Below are positions 25,655 to 34,967 of a stretch of DNA of 64,000 bases, piece after piece. The position numbers were made by a program, and so were the translations under genes. Location: the NCBI GenBank assembly GCA_900466475.1, contig UBMI01000014.1:124001-188000 (forward strand), given 5' to 3'. The notes beneath the pieces were generated by a model, which ran no database searches, had not been told where the DNA came from, and saw only the letters and a list, made by a program, of their open reading frames with translations. How positions within the stretch are numbered: position 1 is the stretch's first letter; the number at the start of each line of letters is the position of its first letter. Origin of the DNA: Hyphomicrobiales bacterium. GTDB taxonomy: Bacteria > Pseudomonadota > Alphaproteobacteria > Rhizobiales > Rhizobiaceae.

Positions 25655-26832
25655 TGCGAAGCGCCTCCGCCGGTCCGGCTTGTCGCGGTAAGCATCTGCT
25701 TCTGCGCGCGCTTCCAGAGTGTCGAGGTACGATTTCTGAAGGCAAGCGGCATGGCGAGCCGCTTGTGCATGTTCAGGAAAATAATCGAAACCAGGCTCGT
25801 CACGATCGGGATCGCATAGAGGATCGGGATATAGATCGCGCTCTTGTCGATCTGGTTGGCAACGTAAAATGCCGCCCAGCGCAATGCGAATGCGAGTCCC
25901 AGTGCGCCGATCATCGGATGCATTCGCGCTTCACGATGCGATCTCGCATCCCCGGCTATGACAAGCGAGAAAAGCGCGAAAACAAAGGGAAGCATCCAGT
26001 CGGTCAGGCGCCGATGCAGTTCGGCGGCATAGCTGCCGGGCTTGGCGATATAGTCGGGGTCCTTCGGATCGGGATTGAGCAGGAAGCCGAGATCGCGGTC
26101 GCTCGCGCGAAGCGTCGCCTGTCCGTTATTTTCCGTCATGTCCGAAAGATCGAAGGAATAGGAATCGAACTTGATGACGGAGACGTTTCCATCGGCCGTT
26201 TTGCGATGGACTTCCCCATCATGCATGATCAGAGAGGTGCCGACATCATCCACGGCGCCTTCGCGCGCATAGTAGATGAGCTCATAATTCGGGTCGCGCT
26301 CGTCTGCGACGAAGAGGCCCTTGAGCGTACGGCCGGCAAGCCGCTGCGAGATCTGCACGTAGAGGCCTTCGTCGATCTTGCGGAAGGTCTTTTCCTCAAT
26401 CACCGATGACAGAAGATCGGCATAGGTGGCGGCGATCATCTGCCGCACGACCGTCTTCGCACGCGGCTCGACGACATTGTCGACGAAGAACGAGAAAACG
26501 CTGATGAGGAGCGCGAGCAGCAGGATCGGCCGCGCCAGGATGCTGCGCCGGGCGCCGGCGGCATCGATCACGGTCAGTTCGGAATCGTTGTTCATCGTCG
26601 TCAGCGTCTGGGTAATGCCGATGACGAGCGCGAAGGGCAGCACGACGGGAATGATGGACGGCAGGATCAGCGTCGCAAGCGTGGCGAAGGAGCCGATCGA
26701 CTGGCCGCTGTCGGTCACCAGGTTTATGCGCTGCAGGACCTGGGTGGTCCAGATGATCGCAAGCACCGGGAGAAGAGCCACGAGAAACATCTGGCCGACA
26801 CGCCGTAATATATATGTCTCGAGTAGTTTCAT
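25651..26832 (-). CDS. lptF: LPS export ABC transporter permease LptF
   Basis: 393 aa. Partner of LptG. Begins MKLLETYILRRVGQMFLV and has the same helix pattern, with a periplasmic domain at about residues 130-280. Family motifs include NNDSELTVIDAAGARR, the coupling-helix region contacting LptB. First gene of the LPS-export unit. A PAP2 phosphatase gene ends 99 bp upstream on the same strand, so the two could be cotranscribed. Confidence 0.93.
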   Translation of the reverse strand: MKLLETYILRRVGQMFLVALLPVLAIIWTTQVLQRINLVTDSGQSIGSFATLATLILPSIIPVVLPFALVIGITQTLTTMNNDSELTVIDAAGARRSILARPILLLALLISVFSFFVDNVVEPRAKTVVRQMIAATYADLLSSVIEEKTFRKIDEGLYVQISQRLAGRTLKGLFVADERDPNYELIYYAREGAVDDVGTSLIMHDGEVHRKTADGNVSVIKFDSYSFDLSDMTENNGQATLRASDRDLGFLLNPDPKDPDYIAKPGSYAAELHRRLTDWMLPFVFALFSLVIAGDARSHREARMHPMIGALGLAFALRWAAFYVANQIDKSAIYIPILYAIPIVTSLVSIIFLNMHKRLAMPLAFRNRTSTLWKRAQKQMLTATSRTGGGASQ

Positions 26833-26931
26833 GCTCGCCCTTGAACGCGCCTGCAGGTCGATATGATCAGCAGGAGATTCCCTCTACGCTGTTTGTCTCG
26901 GTTTTGCGACAAGTCAGTGTCAAAAATTCAT

Positions 26932-27714
26932 TCAAATTTCAGAATTTTTTTGTTGCCGTGGCGACTCAGCAATTGCCATCAGCGCCGCGAATATGACGAC
27001 CGAAGACAGCCATCCCAACACGACGTCGGATAGATAATGTGCGCCGAAGGAGAGCCGCATCGCGGGGGTCAGGATGGAAACGGCAGCAACAGGGGCCACA
27101 AGCGCATAACGGACCGACTTCGGAACGAAGATGAGCAGGCAGAACAGCCAGCCCGCGCTCGCGGCCTCTCCGGATATGAACGAGCAGTTCGAAACGCATT
27201 TGCCGGCCAATGAACCGGCTTCGGCGAAATGCAGCGTACCGCCGAAAAAATCCGTCTGCACCGGCCGCGGCCGACCCCAATGTTCTTTAAGGATCACATT
27301 GACGAGAAGAACAGGACCGATCAGCAGCGTACCAAGCGCCACCTTCAGATCGCGGGCGCGCGGCGCATTGAACGTCGCGCCATGCTGTTGATAACACTCC
27401 GCCAGTTTCCACAGCATCACCGCGGTCACGACATAGGGAACATAGAAGAACAGCGTGCGCAGCAGGCCGAGGATCGCTTCGCTCCGATAGGGGAAGGAGC
27501 CGCAGATCTCGGTGGCCGGGGCTGACGCGCTACACGCCACCTGCACGAAAAAAAGCTGGGAAAAATAAATATCGATCCCGGGAAAGGCGCGGAATAGGGC
27601 CAATAGCAGCCACCAGACCCAGAAAAGCAGGATAAAGACCCCGAATGCCGTTTTCGGCAGGCGGATTGCCGGACCCCGCCATCGATTTTTCGAAAAAACT
27701 GTCAACGCAAACAT
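26932..27714 (-). CDS. PAP2 superfamily membrane phosphatase with variant active site
   Basis: 260 aa, about six membrane helices. Motif 1 is intact (KEHWGRPRP, Kx6RP). Motif 3 is intact (RLSFGAHYLSD, Rx5Hx3D). Motif 2, normally PSGH, reads ISGEAAS, with Glu in place of His. PAP2 enzymes dephosphorylate lipids such as phosphatidate, undecaprenyl diphosphate or lipid A. Position directly upstream of lptF suggests an envelope-lipid substrate, and Rhizobium lipid A is known to be dephosphorylated by LpxE and LpxF. Assignment to either is not supported by what I can see. Confidence 0.82.
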   Translation of the reverse strand: MFALTVFSKNRWRGPAIRLPKTAFGVFILLFWVWWLLLALFRAFPGIDIYFSQLFFVQVACSASAPATEICGSFPYRSEAILGLLRTLFFYVPYVVTAVMLWKLAECYQQHGATFNAPRARDLKVALGTLLIGPVLLVNVILKEHWGRPRPVQTDFFGGTLHFAEAGSLAGKCVSNCSFISGEAASAGWLFCLLIFVPKSVRYALVAPVAAVSILTPAMRLSFGAHYLSDVVLGWLSSVVIFAALMAIAESPRQQKNSEI

Positions 27715-27778
27715 CTACGAAAATGACGAAAACCTTTTGGCCTGGCGGCCGCGCGGAACATAACAACTGTCGCCGGCC

Positions 27779-27807
27779 ATTGACAGACCCGTCAAACGCG
27801 AAATTAT
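27779..27807 (+). promoter_or_regulatory. Putative promoter of pepA
   Basis: TTGACA (27779-27784), 17-bp spacer, ATTATC (27802-27807). A perfect -35 and reasonable -10 for the housekeeping sigma factor, 38 bp before the pepA ATG at 27846. Confidence 0.55.
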
Positions 27808-27845
27808 CCCCTGGCACGGATTTCATGAATCCCATCGGAGAAGAC

Positions 27846-29339
27846 ATGTCTGCAAAATTCGAAATTTCATTCTCAAAATCGGCAAAACTCGGCGGCGGCC
27901 TCGCGATTCTTCTGAAGACATCAGAGGCAGACACGGCGGCTGGGGCCGATATTGCCGATCCGGCGGGAGTGATCGCCAAGGCGTCGAAGATTGCACGCTT
28001 CTCGGCAAAGTCGCTGGCTGCCCTCGATCTTGTGGCGCCGGAAGGCGCGCCTGTCGACCGTATCGTCGTACTGGGCCTTGGCAAGCCCGCAGACCTCACC
28101 GTCCACGACTGGCTGAAAGCCGGTGGCAGTGCTGCATCTCGGATCAAGAATACCGAGAAGGTGACGATCTTCATCGATGCGCCGGGTGCAGAGGTCGGCG
28201 CCAAGGCCGCGGCCGATTTCGCTCTCGGCATGCTGCTGCGCGCCTACAGTTTCGATATCTACAAGACGAAGAAGAATGACGACGAAGAGAAGCAGGCGAA
28301 GTCGGTCAAAGTGACGATCGTCACGGCCGATGCGGCTGCCGCCAAGAAAGCCTTCGCCGATGCCGAATCGGTCGCGGATGGCGTGAACCTCGCCCGCGAC
28401 CTGGTCAACGAACCGCCGAATGTGCTCGGTCCGGTGGAGTTTGCCGCCAAGGCCAAGGAGCTTGAGAAGCTGGGCGTTGAGGTGGAAATTCTCACTGAGC
28501 GCGAAATGCGTCGTCTCGGCATGGGGGCGCTGCTGGGCGTTGCCCAGGGTTCCGTCCGTCCGCCGCGCCTCGCGGTCATGCAGTGGAAGGGCAGTAAGGG
28601 CAAGGATCGGCCGATCGCCTTCATCGGCAAGGGCGTCGTCTTCGATACCGGTGGCATCTCGATCAAGCCGGCCGCCAACATGGAAGACATGAAGGGCGAT
28701 ATGGGTGGTGCGGCCGCTGTCACCGGCCTCATGCACACGCTCGCCGCCCGCAAGGCGCCGGTCAATGCCGTCGGCATTATCGGTCTTGTGGAAAACATGC
28801 CCGATGGCAACGCCCAGCGTCCGGGCGATATCGTCACTTCCATGTCGGGCCAGACGATCGAGATCATCAACACCGATGCGGAAGGCCGCCTCGTGCTCTG
28901 CGATGCGCTCTGGTACTGCAACGACCGCTTCAAGCCACAGTTCATGATCAATCTTGCAACGCTGACAGGCGCGATCATGGTCGCGCTCGGCAATAGCCAT
29001 GCCGGTCTCTTCTCAAACGACGATCCCCTGTCGGCGCAACTGACGACCGCTGGCCTCGTGACGAACGAGAAGCTGTGGCGCATGCCGCTCGGCAAGGAAT
29101 ATGACAAGATGATCGACAGCAAGTTCGCCGACATGAAGAATACCGGCGGCCGCCTTGCCGGCTCCATCACCGCCGCGCATTTCCTCAAGCGCTTCGTACA
29201 GGATACGCCCTGGGCGCATCTTGATATCGCCGGCACGGCGATGGGATCGGTACAGGACGAGATCAACCAGTCCTGGGGTTCGGGTTTCGGCGTACGCCTG
29301 CTTGATGAACTGGTCCGCTCGAACTACGAAACACGATGA
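27846..29339 (+). CDS. pepA: Leucyl aminopeptidase (cytosol aminopeptidase, M17)
   Basis: 497 aa from ATG 27846 (MSAKFEISFSKSAKLGG), with GGAGAAG just upstream; the longer frame from 27645 overlaps the divergent PAP2 gene. Two-metal peptidase removing N-terminal residues; E. coli PepA also binds DNA. The M17 signature NTDAEGRLVL is present, with metal ligands in GKGVVFDTGG and DMKGDMGGAA. Normal length. It overlaps holC by 4 bp (ATGA), a common proteobacterial pairing. Confidence 0.96.
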   Translation: MSAKFEISFSKSAKLGGGLAILLKTSEADTAAGADIADPAGVIAKASKIARFSAKSLAALDLVAPEGAPVDRIVVLGLGKPADLTVHDWLKAGGSAASRIKNTEKVTIFIDAPGAEVGAKAAADFALGMLLRAYSFDIYKTKKNDDEEKQAKSVKVTIVTADAAAAKKAFADAESVADGVNLARDLVNEPPNVLGPVEFAAKAKELEKLGVEVEILTEREMRRLGMGALLGVAQGSVRPPRLAVMQWKGSKGKDRPIAFIGKGVVFDTGGISIKPAANMEDMKGDMGGAAAVTGLMHTLAARKAPVNAVGIIGLVENMPDGNAQRPGDIVTSMSGQTIEIINTDAEGRLVLCDALWYCNDRFKPQFMINLATLTGAIMVALGNSHAGLFSNDDPLSAQLTTAGLVTNEKLWRMPLGKEYDKMIDSKFADMKNTGGRLAGSITAAHFLKRFVQDTPWAHLDIAGTAMGSVQDEINQSWGSGFGVRLLDELVRSNYETR

Positions 29340-29785
29340 CGGAAATCCTCTTCTATCACCTCACCGAATCGAAGCTGGAAGACGCGCTTCCGCCGCTGCT
29401 CGACAAGAGTGTCGAGCGCGGCTGGCGGGTCGCCGTTCAGATGAAGGAGACTGCGCGGCGTGATGCGCTGGATCAGCATCTGTGGACCTATCGGGAGGAC
29501 AGTTTCCTGCCGCATGGCACCGACGGAGGAGATTTCGCCGCAGATCAGCCCGTTCTCCTGACCGTCTCGGCTGACAATCCGAATGCCGCCACCGTCCGCT
29601 TCATCGTCGACGGTGCAGAACCGCCGCCCGCTGCGGATTATGAGCGGATCGTCTTCATGTTCGACGGTTACGATCAGGAGCAGCTCGAGGGCGCGCGCGC
29701 CCAGTGGAAGAAGCTGAAAGGCGAGGGGCACAACCTGACCTATTGGCAGCAGACGCCAGAGGGACGGTGGGAGAAGAAGGCCTGA
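29336..29785 (+). CDS. holC: DNA polymerase III subunit chi
   Basis: 149 aa. Clamp-loader accessory protein that links the replisome to SSB. Begins MTEILFYHLTESKLEDALPPLL, with the conserved LDQHLWTYREDSFLPHG and VFMFDGYDQ segments of the chi family. It overlaps the pepA stop by 4 bp. It converges on a GrpB-family gene with a 9-bp gap. Confidence 0.93.
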   Translation: MTEILFYHLTESKLEDALPPLLDKSVERGWRVAVQMKETARRDALDQHLWTYREDSFLPHGTDGGDFAADQPVLLTVSADNPNAATVRFIVDGAEPPPAADYERIVFMFDGYDQEQLEGARAQWKKLKGEGHNLTYWQQTPEGRWEKKA

Positions 29786-29794
29786 CGCCGGTCG

Positions 29795-30346
29795 TCAGGC
29801 GAGTCCCGCTTCCGCCAGGATCTTGTCGATGAAATCCTTCTTGGCACCGGTGTAGGCAGCGCGGCTTTCGGCAAATTTCTGCGCCAAGCCGATCTTCAGT
29901 TCTTCATAGGCAAGCGCGAGAGCGGGATCGTTTCGCAGCCTGTCGCGGAAGAAGATGTCCCGCCGCCAGTTGAAGCCCTGATATTCGACGACATGGGCGA
30001 GATGCGTGCGCGTCTCGCCCGTAATGCCGCGGCCGAAGAGATGGTCGTCGGCCACGATGTCTGCACCGGCGTAGTCATAGCCGATCGCTTCCATCGGCTT
30101 GATGCAGTCAAGTCCATCGTCGAGACGGCGGACACCGATCAGGATGTCGATGATCGGCTTCGCCTTGATGCCGGGGATGGCGGTGCTGCCGAAATGCTGG
30201 ATGTCGAGCGCCAGGGGACCCAACGCCTCGCGGATTTTGAGTTCTTCCAGCAGATAGGCTTCCCGCCACCTCGCATTGGCGTCGGCAAGCCTGACCGTCA
30301 GATGCCGGACGCCCAAACCAAACGATTCATCCTGCTCCTGCTGCAT
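29795..30346 (-). CDS. GrpB (UPF0157) family protein, nucleotidyltransferase fold
   Basis: 183 aa from ATG 30346; five codons upstream are less likely. Members have a nucleotidyltransferase-like fold. IQHFGSTAIPGIKAKPIIDILIG shows the GS...D.D core (GST then DIL). Some proteins fuse this domain to dephospho-CoA kinase; here it stands alone. Biochemical role unknown. No operon partner is apparent. Confidence 0.85.
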   Translation of the reverse strand: MQQEQDESFGLGVRHLTVRLADANARWREAYLLEELKIREALGPLALDIQHFGSTAIPGIKAKPIIDILIGVRRLDDGLDCIKPMEAIGYDYAGADIVADDHLFGRGITGETRTHLAHVVEYQGFNWRRDIFFRDRLRNDPALALAYEELKIGLAQKFAESRAAYTGAKKDFIDKILAEAGLA

Positions 30347-30422
30347 GGAACGGCCCCTCACGCCTCGCTGCCGCTATTGTACCATTCTGCCGGCGCAATA
30401 GCATCTGCCCGTAGAGGGACGG

Positions 30423-31349
30423 TCAGTCGTGGAACGCCTCGACGAATTTGCGCTTGCCGAGCATGAAAGCGTCGGCGACATGGCGCAGGGGCGCCAGATC
30501 GACATCCGACTTGCCGGCCTTGATGAGTTCGGCAAAGCGGCGATAAAGCGACGGATATTCGGCCTCGGGGGCCGAGAACTTCAGCTCGCCGCCAACTGAG
30601 AGCTTCGAGCCGCCTTCCGAGAGAACCATCTGGCCTGCAGCCGTTTCGGCGATGATGTCCCAGCTCTGCTTGCCCGTCTGGCGCCAGTCGAATTCGGCGT
30701 GGACCGGAACATAGTCGACATTGCGGAAATGCAGATCGGCCGCGATCGGCGAGTCGCGATTCTCAGGGAATTCCAGCGTGCCTCCGCTGAGGAACATCGC
30801 CTTCGGCAAGATATGCGTGACGATCGACAGTGCATTGATGCCGGGATCGAAAACGCCGAGGCCGCCGGCCTGCCAGATCCATTCCTGGTTCGGGTGCCAA
30901 TGGCGCACGTCTTCCTTCCAGATGACGTGCATGCTCTTCATCTCGGTCGAGGCGAGGAACGATTTGGCGGCTTCGACGGCGGCAGCATAGCGAGAATGCC
31001 AGCTCGCAAACAGTGTTGCACCCTGCTTGTTCGCGAGGTCTTCCAGGTCTTCCACTTCGCTCAATGTCGCGCCCGGCGGCTTTTCCAGAAAAACGTGTTT
31101 GCCGGCGGCGAGCGCCTTGTAAGCGGCTTCATAGCGATACTGCGGCGGCATGCAGAGCGAAACGGCATCGATCGACGGTTCGGCCGCCAGCATGTCGTCG
31201 ATCGAGGTATAGGCGGTGACGCCGTCGACCGTGCCATGGCGGCTCGCCGTCGCCACCAGCTTGAAGTCGGCATTGGCGGCGATGGAGGGGAGGTGCTGGT
31301 CGTGGACGATCTTGCCGACGCCGACGATGGCGAGGTTGATGGCTGACAT
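30423..31349 (-). CDS. Gfo/Idh/MocA oxidoreductase, probable D-galactose/L-arabinose 1-dehydrogenase
   Basis: 308 aa from ATG 31349 (MSAINLAIVGVGKIVHDQHL). N-terminal Rossmann domain with GVGKIVHDQHLP; catalytic-region EKPPGAT near residue 90; substrate-domain motif WKEDVRHWHPNQEWIW and GGLGVFDPGINALS. These closely match what I recall of Azospirillum L-arabinose 1-dehydrogenase and rhizobial GalD, which oxidise the sugar to the lactone. No sugar-transport genes lie beside it. Substrate preference between galactose and arabinose is not resolvable here. Confidence 0.8.
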   Translation of the reverse strand: MSAINLAIVGVGKIVHDQHLPSIAANADFKLVATASRHGTVDGVTAYTSIDDMLAAEPSIDAVSLCMPPQYRYEAAYKALAAGKHVFLEKPPGATLSEVEDLEDLANKQGATLFASWHSRYAAAVEAAKSFLASTEMKSMHVIWKEDVRHWHPNQEWIWQAGGLGVFDPGINALSIVTHILPKAMFLSGGTLEFPENRDSPIAADLHFRNVDYVPVHAEFDWRQTGKQSWDIIAETAAGQMVLSEGGSKLSVGGELKFSAPEAEYPSLYRRFAELIKAGKSDVDLAPLRHVADAFMLGKRKFVEAFHD

Positions 31350-31673
31350 TGTAAAGCTCGCGTTCGGTGTTTCGCTAAAAGTATGACTTATTGCGCGCCG
31401 TTTTATCAGAAAGCGGTTCGCGGGCAAGCCTGGTCTTTAACAACAGACGACGCGATTTTTGGGGAATTGTCCAGCCCTTGACGGGCGCGACGGTTCTCGT
31501 GTCGTAGCCGGGTATCTCAAGACATTTATGGACTTTCGAGGTTCAAAACCTCATCCGAGCGCGCCTGGTCCTTCCCTTAAAAGGACGGCCGTGACGCAGA
31601 CTTCGCAGCTAGGCCCACTCTGGAGGGTCGCCAGGAATGAGCGCTGACAGCCAGTGAAATCCCCGGCAGCGCT
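31350..31673. other. Gap between the sugar dehydrogenase and the ABC-F gene
   Basis: About 320 bp without a supported gene. GAGGTTCAAAACCTC at about 31537-31551 looks like a tRNA T-arm, but no matching acceptor or anticodon arm is present. Likely promoter and 5' leader of the dehydrogenase on the minus strand. Confidence 0.4.
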
Positions 31674-33560
31674 TCAGCTCGCCATGGCTCCTTCATATTC
31701 AGCGGAGAGCTCCAGCCATTGCTCTTCGGCAGCAGCAAGCTTGGCGGCTGCTTCGCCCCGCTGCTTGGCCTTGTCGGCGGCCTTGGCGGGCGCCTTTTCA
31801 TAGAGCGCTGGATCCGCAAGTTCCGCATCAAGTGCCTGAATCAGTTTCTCCAGCTTGCCCGTCAAGGATTCGATTTCATTGATCTTTTTCTTGAGAGGGG
31901 CGAGCGAGGCGCGCTTGTCGGCATTCAGCTTGCGCTGATCGGCCTTCGATGCCTGGTCTTCAGACTGCTTCTGCTTTTCGTCGTCTTTTTTTTTGCCGGA
32001 AGCGACGATCAGGTCGCGATATTCATCCATATCGCCTTCGAAGCTCGTCACCGTACCATTGTTGACCAGCCACAGGCGATCGACCGTCGCTTCGATCAGG
32101 TGCCGGTCGTGCGAAATCAGGATAACGGCACCGTCATAATCGTTCAGCGCCTCGATCAGCGCGCGGCGGCTGTCGATGTCGAGATGGTTGGTCGGCTCGT
32201 CAAGGATCAAGAGGTTCGGTGCATGAAAGGCGGCAAGCCCCATCAGCAGGCGTGCCTTTTCGCCACCCGAGAGGTCTTTGGCGGCGGTCGCCATCTTTTC
32301 GGTCGCAAGCCCCATCTGCGCCACGCGGGAACGCACCTTGGCTTCCGGCTCGGTCGGCATCAGCCGGCGCACATGCTCGACGGGCGTCTCATTCGGTACG
32401 AGATCGTCGAGCTGATGCTGCGCGAAGAAACCGATCTTTAGGCTAGGTGCCAGGCGCAGATCGCCGCTTTCGGGAGCCAGCCGCCCCGAAATGAATTTCG
32501 CGAAGGTCGATTTGCCGTTGCCGTTCGAGCCGAGCAGCGCGATGCGGTCGTCATTGTCGATGCGTAGATTGAGCCCCTTGAGGATCGGCTTGCCTGGCTC
32601 GTAGCCGACGGCGCCGCCGCTGATTGCGACGATCGGCGAGGCTGGCTGTTTTTCCGGCTCCGGGAAGCTGATCGGCTGAACGTGATCCTCGATCACCGAC
32701 GCAACCGTGCCCATGCGCTCCAGCGCCTTGACGCGCGATTGGGCCTGCTTGGCTTTGGAGGCTTTGGCCTTGAAGCGGTCGATGAAGCTCTGCAGATGCT
32801 TGCGCGCCGCATCGTTCTTCGCCTTGGCCTTCATCTGCAGTTCGTCGGCTTCCGCTTTCTGCCGCTCGAACTGGTCGTAATTGCCGCGATAGAAGGTGAG
32901 CTTCTTCTGATCGAGATGAACGATCGAATTGACCGCGTTGTTGAGCAGATCGCGATCGTGGCTGATGATGATGACCGTGTGCGGATAGCGGCGGATATAA
33001 TCCTCCAGCCACATCGTGCCTTCGAGGTCGAGGTAGTTGGTCGGCTCGTCGAGTAGCAGCAGGTCCGGCTCGGTAAAGAGCACGGAGGCGAGCGCCACGC
33101 GCATGCGCCAACCGCCCGAGAAGGAGGATGCGGGCCGGGCCTGCGCTTCCTGATCGAAGCCGAGGCCCGAGAGGATGCTGGCGGCGCGCGCTTCCGCCGA
33201 ATGGGCGTCGATATCGACGAGGCGCATCTGGATTTCGGCGATGCGATGCGGATCGGTTGCGGTTTCCGCCTCGGCCAGCAGCGCAGCGCGCTCTTTGTCT
33301 GCGGAAAGCACGATCGTGATCAGCGAATCCTCGGTGCCCGGCGCTTCCTGCTTCACCTGACCCATGCGCGCATTCTTGGGGATCGATATTGTCCCGCTCT
33401 CGGCTCCCAGATCACCGGTTATGACGCGGAAGAGGGTGGATTTGCCGGCGCCGTTACGCCCCACGAGCCCGGCCTTCGTGCCTGATGGCAGCGAGACGCT
33501 GGCATGGTCGAGGAGCAAACGGCCGGCGATGCGGGCGGAAATGTCTGAAATCGTGATCAT
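31674..33560 (-). CDS. ABC-F family ATPase (translation-associated)
   Basis: 628 aa from ATG 33560 (MITISDISARIAGRLLLDHA). Two ABC domains and no membrane segments. Walker A GRNGAGKST and GSNGNGKST; signatures FSGGWRMRVALA and LSGGEKARLLMG; Walker B LLLDEPTNYLDL and LILDEPTNHLDI. The ~80-residue linker between them (QMKAKAKNDAARKHL) and a charged C-terminal coiled coil (about 545-628) are typical of ABC-F proteins such as YheS/Uup, which act on ribosomes. The exact subfamily is not certain. Confidence 0.93.
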   Translation of the reverse strand: MITISDISARIAGRLLLDHASVSLPSGTKAGLVGRNGAGKSTLFRVITGDLGAESGTISIPKNARMGQVKQEAPGTEDSLITIVLSADKERAALLAEAETATDPHRIAEIQMRLVDIDAHSAEARAASILSGLGFDQEAQARPASSFSGGWRMRVALASVLFTEPDLLLLDEPTNYLDLEGTMWLEDYIRRYPHTVIIISHDRDLLNNAVNSIVHLDQKKLTFYRGNYDQFERQKAEADELQMKAKAKNDAARKHLQSFIDRFKAKASKAKQAQSRVKALERMGTVASVIEDHVQPISFPEPEKQPASPIVAISGGAVGYEPGKPILKGLNLRIDNDDRIALLGSNGNGKSTFAKFISGRLAPESGDLRLAPSLKIGFFAQHQLDDLVPNETPVEHVRRLMPTEPEAKVRSRVAQMGLATEKMATAAKDLSGGEKARLLMGLAAFHAPNLLILDEPTNHLDIDSRRALIEALNDYDGAVILISHDRHLIEATVDRLWLVNNGTVTSFEGDMDEYRDLIVASGKKKDDEKQKQSEDQASKADQRKLNADKRASLAPLKKKINEIESLTGKLEKLIQALDAELADPALYEKAPAKAADKAKQRGEAAAKLAAAEEQWLELSAEYEGAMAS

Positions 33561-33653
33561 GCGCGCGGTTTTGGCCGAAAGCCGGCGCCAAGGCAAGATG
33601 GATCAGCGGCGTGTTTGCCACTGTTTGCCATCAATGGCGCCTGGTCGAACGCC

Positions 33654-34703
33654 TTACCGGCCGAAGGCCTGCACCGGCTGACGCGGATTGGACTGGGCGG
33701 CGAGCAGCGCCACGCGGGCGTTGGCTTGAAGCTGGCCGGGCGTTGCGGCATCGCCGCTCAGCGCCACGCCGACCGAAATCGTCAAACCGCTCGCATCTGA
33801 AGTGTCCGACGCCGCGAAGACAAGATTGTCTTCGACCGAACTGCGCAGCCGTTCGGCGATAGCCAGCGCATCCTGCATGCCGACATTGGCAAAGAGGAAG
33901 GCGAATTCGTCAGCCTCCAGGCGCGCAATGAAATCGTTCTTTTTCACCGTTTTGCGGAAGAGGCCGGCAAGCTTTTTCAGAAGCTTGTTGCCGGTCTGCA
34001 TGCCGTAACGGGCGGTAAGCTCCTTGAAATCGTCGATGTCGATCATGATCAGCGCGCTGCCGGCCGCACCCTCTTCCTGACCATAGAGGTCGTCGAGTGC
34101 GCGATTGAGGCCGATACGGTTCGGAAGGCCGGTGATCTTGTCGGTGACAGTTGCCGCCTGCACGGCCGAAATGCCGCGCTCGAGCGCCGTCAGCCGTTCA
34201 ATGTCCTCTTCCAGCTTCGTGCCGATCGCGCGCTCCGCGGCAAGCACGGCTGAAAGCGAGGCGGCGAGATACTCGACCTCGGCCATGAAGTCGGCAAGGC
34301 TCTGGTGCTCCTGCTGGCCCGAGACGGATTTGAGGATGGTCTCGCAGGCGCGTGCGAAGGCCTGGTGATGCAGGCGCCCCTCGGCCAGCCGCTCGGCCGT
34401 TTCCTTCAGCATGCGGCTCGCCTCGTTGCGCGAGCGGTCGCCCGCCAGCCCGTAATGGCCGACGAGCCGGTAGCGCAGGCCGAGTTCGTCCAGTGCCTCC
34501 TGCTGCGGGTGTGAACCGAGGGCTGCGATATCCTGCGCCAGCCCGGCATTCAGGCCGACAAGCGCTTCGTGGAACAATTCGTAATTGCGCGGCAGCCCCA
34601 CCACGTTGAGCCGCATCATGTGCTGAGCGACCTTCTGTATATCGGCAGCCGGCGTCGGCCGGGCAGCCTCACGCGCATTCAATGCATTTGCGGCAGTCGG
34701 CAT
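33654..34703 (-). CDS. GGDEF-domain protein with degenerate signature
   Basis: 349 aa from ATG 34703, with GAGGGG 6 bp upstream; ATG 34748 is an alternative. The N-terminal ~170 residues are helical with no recognised sensor. A GGDEF domain follows: TDKITGLPNRIGLNRAL at its start and MIDIDDFKELTARYG. The signature itself reads RLEADEFAFLF where GGDEF is expected, so both glycines are lost (Glu-Ala). Such domains usually cannot make cyclic di-GMP and may bind nucleotides or a partner instead. No EAL domain. About 90 bp upstream of the ABC-F gene, same strand. Confidence 0.87.
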   Translation of the reverse strand: MPTAANALNAREAARPTPAADIQKVAQHMMRLNVVGLPRNYELFHEALVGLNAGLAQDIAALGSHPQQEALDELGLRYRLVGHYGLAGDRSRNEASRMLKETAERLAEGRLHHQAFARACETILKSVSGQQEHQSLADFMAEVEYLAASLSAVLAAERAIGTKLEEDIERLTALERGISAVQAATVTDKITGLPNRIGLNRALDDLYGQEEGAAGSALIMIDIDDFKELTARYGMQTGNKLLKKLAGLFRKTVKKNDFIARLEADEFAFLFANVGMQDALAIAERLRSSVEDNLVFAASDTSDASGLTISVGVALSGDAATPGQLQANARVALLAAQSNPRQPVQAFGR

Positions 34704-34967
34704 GACGATCCCCTCATTGCCATCGGTTCGCTTGGGCCACCGGCTCATCTGCTTCCGCTATGAGGGCAAGCTTTTAAGAGACATTGAATTTTCAAGGTTC
34801 GTCGGGAGGGAAGCAGAAAAACCGGTTAATGCACCCTTGCTGCGTCCCGATCGGGAATGGCCCTGTCCGTATCAGCAGCGGCCGTGATGGCGCCATGAAA
34901 ATTCCTGATTTGATCGCGCCGGCTTTCTGGCGTGGAATGAACCCGCTGCGATATCGAAAGGACTGAT

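Noticed and set aside
27766..27794. Possible Pho box before pepA/PAP2 (CTGTCGC and CCGTCAA 22 bp apart)
   Set aside because: The middle 7-mer at the 11-bp position (CATTGAC) does not fit, and the region is better explained by the TTGACA/ATTATC promoter.
31537..31551. T-arm-like sequence GAGGTTCAAAACCTC, possible tRNA
   Set aside because: No acceptor, D or anticodon arm at matching distance upstream; a stand-alone stem is not a tRNA gene.
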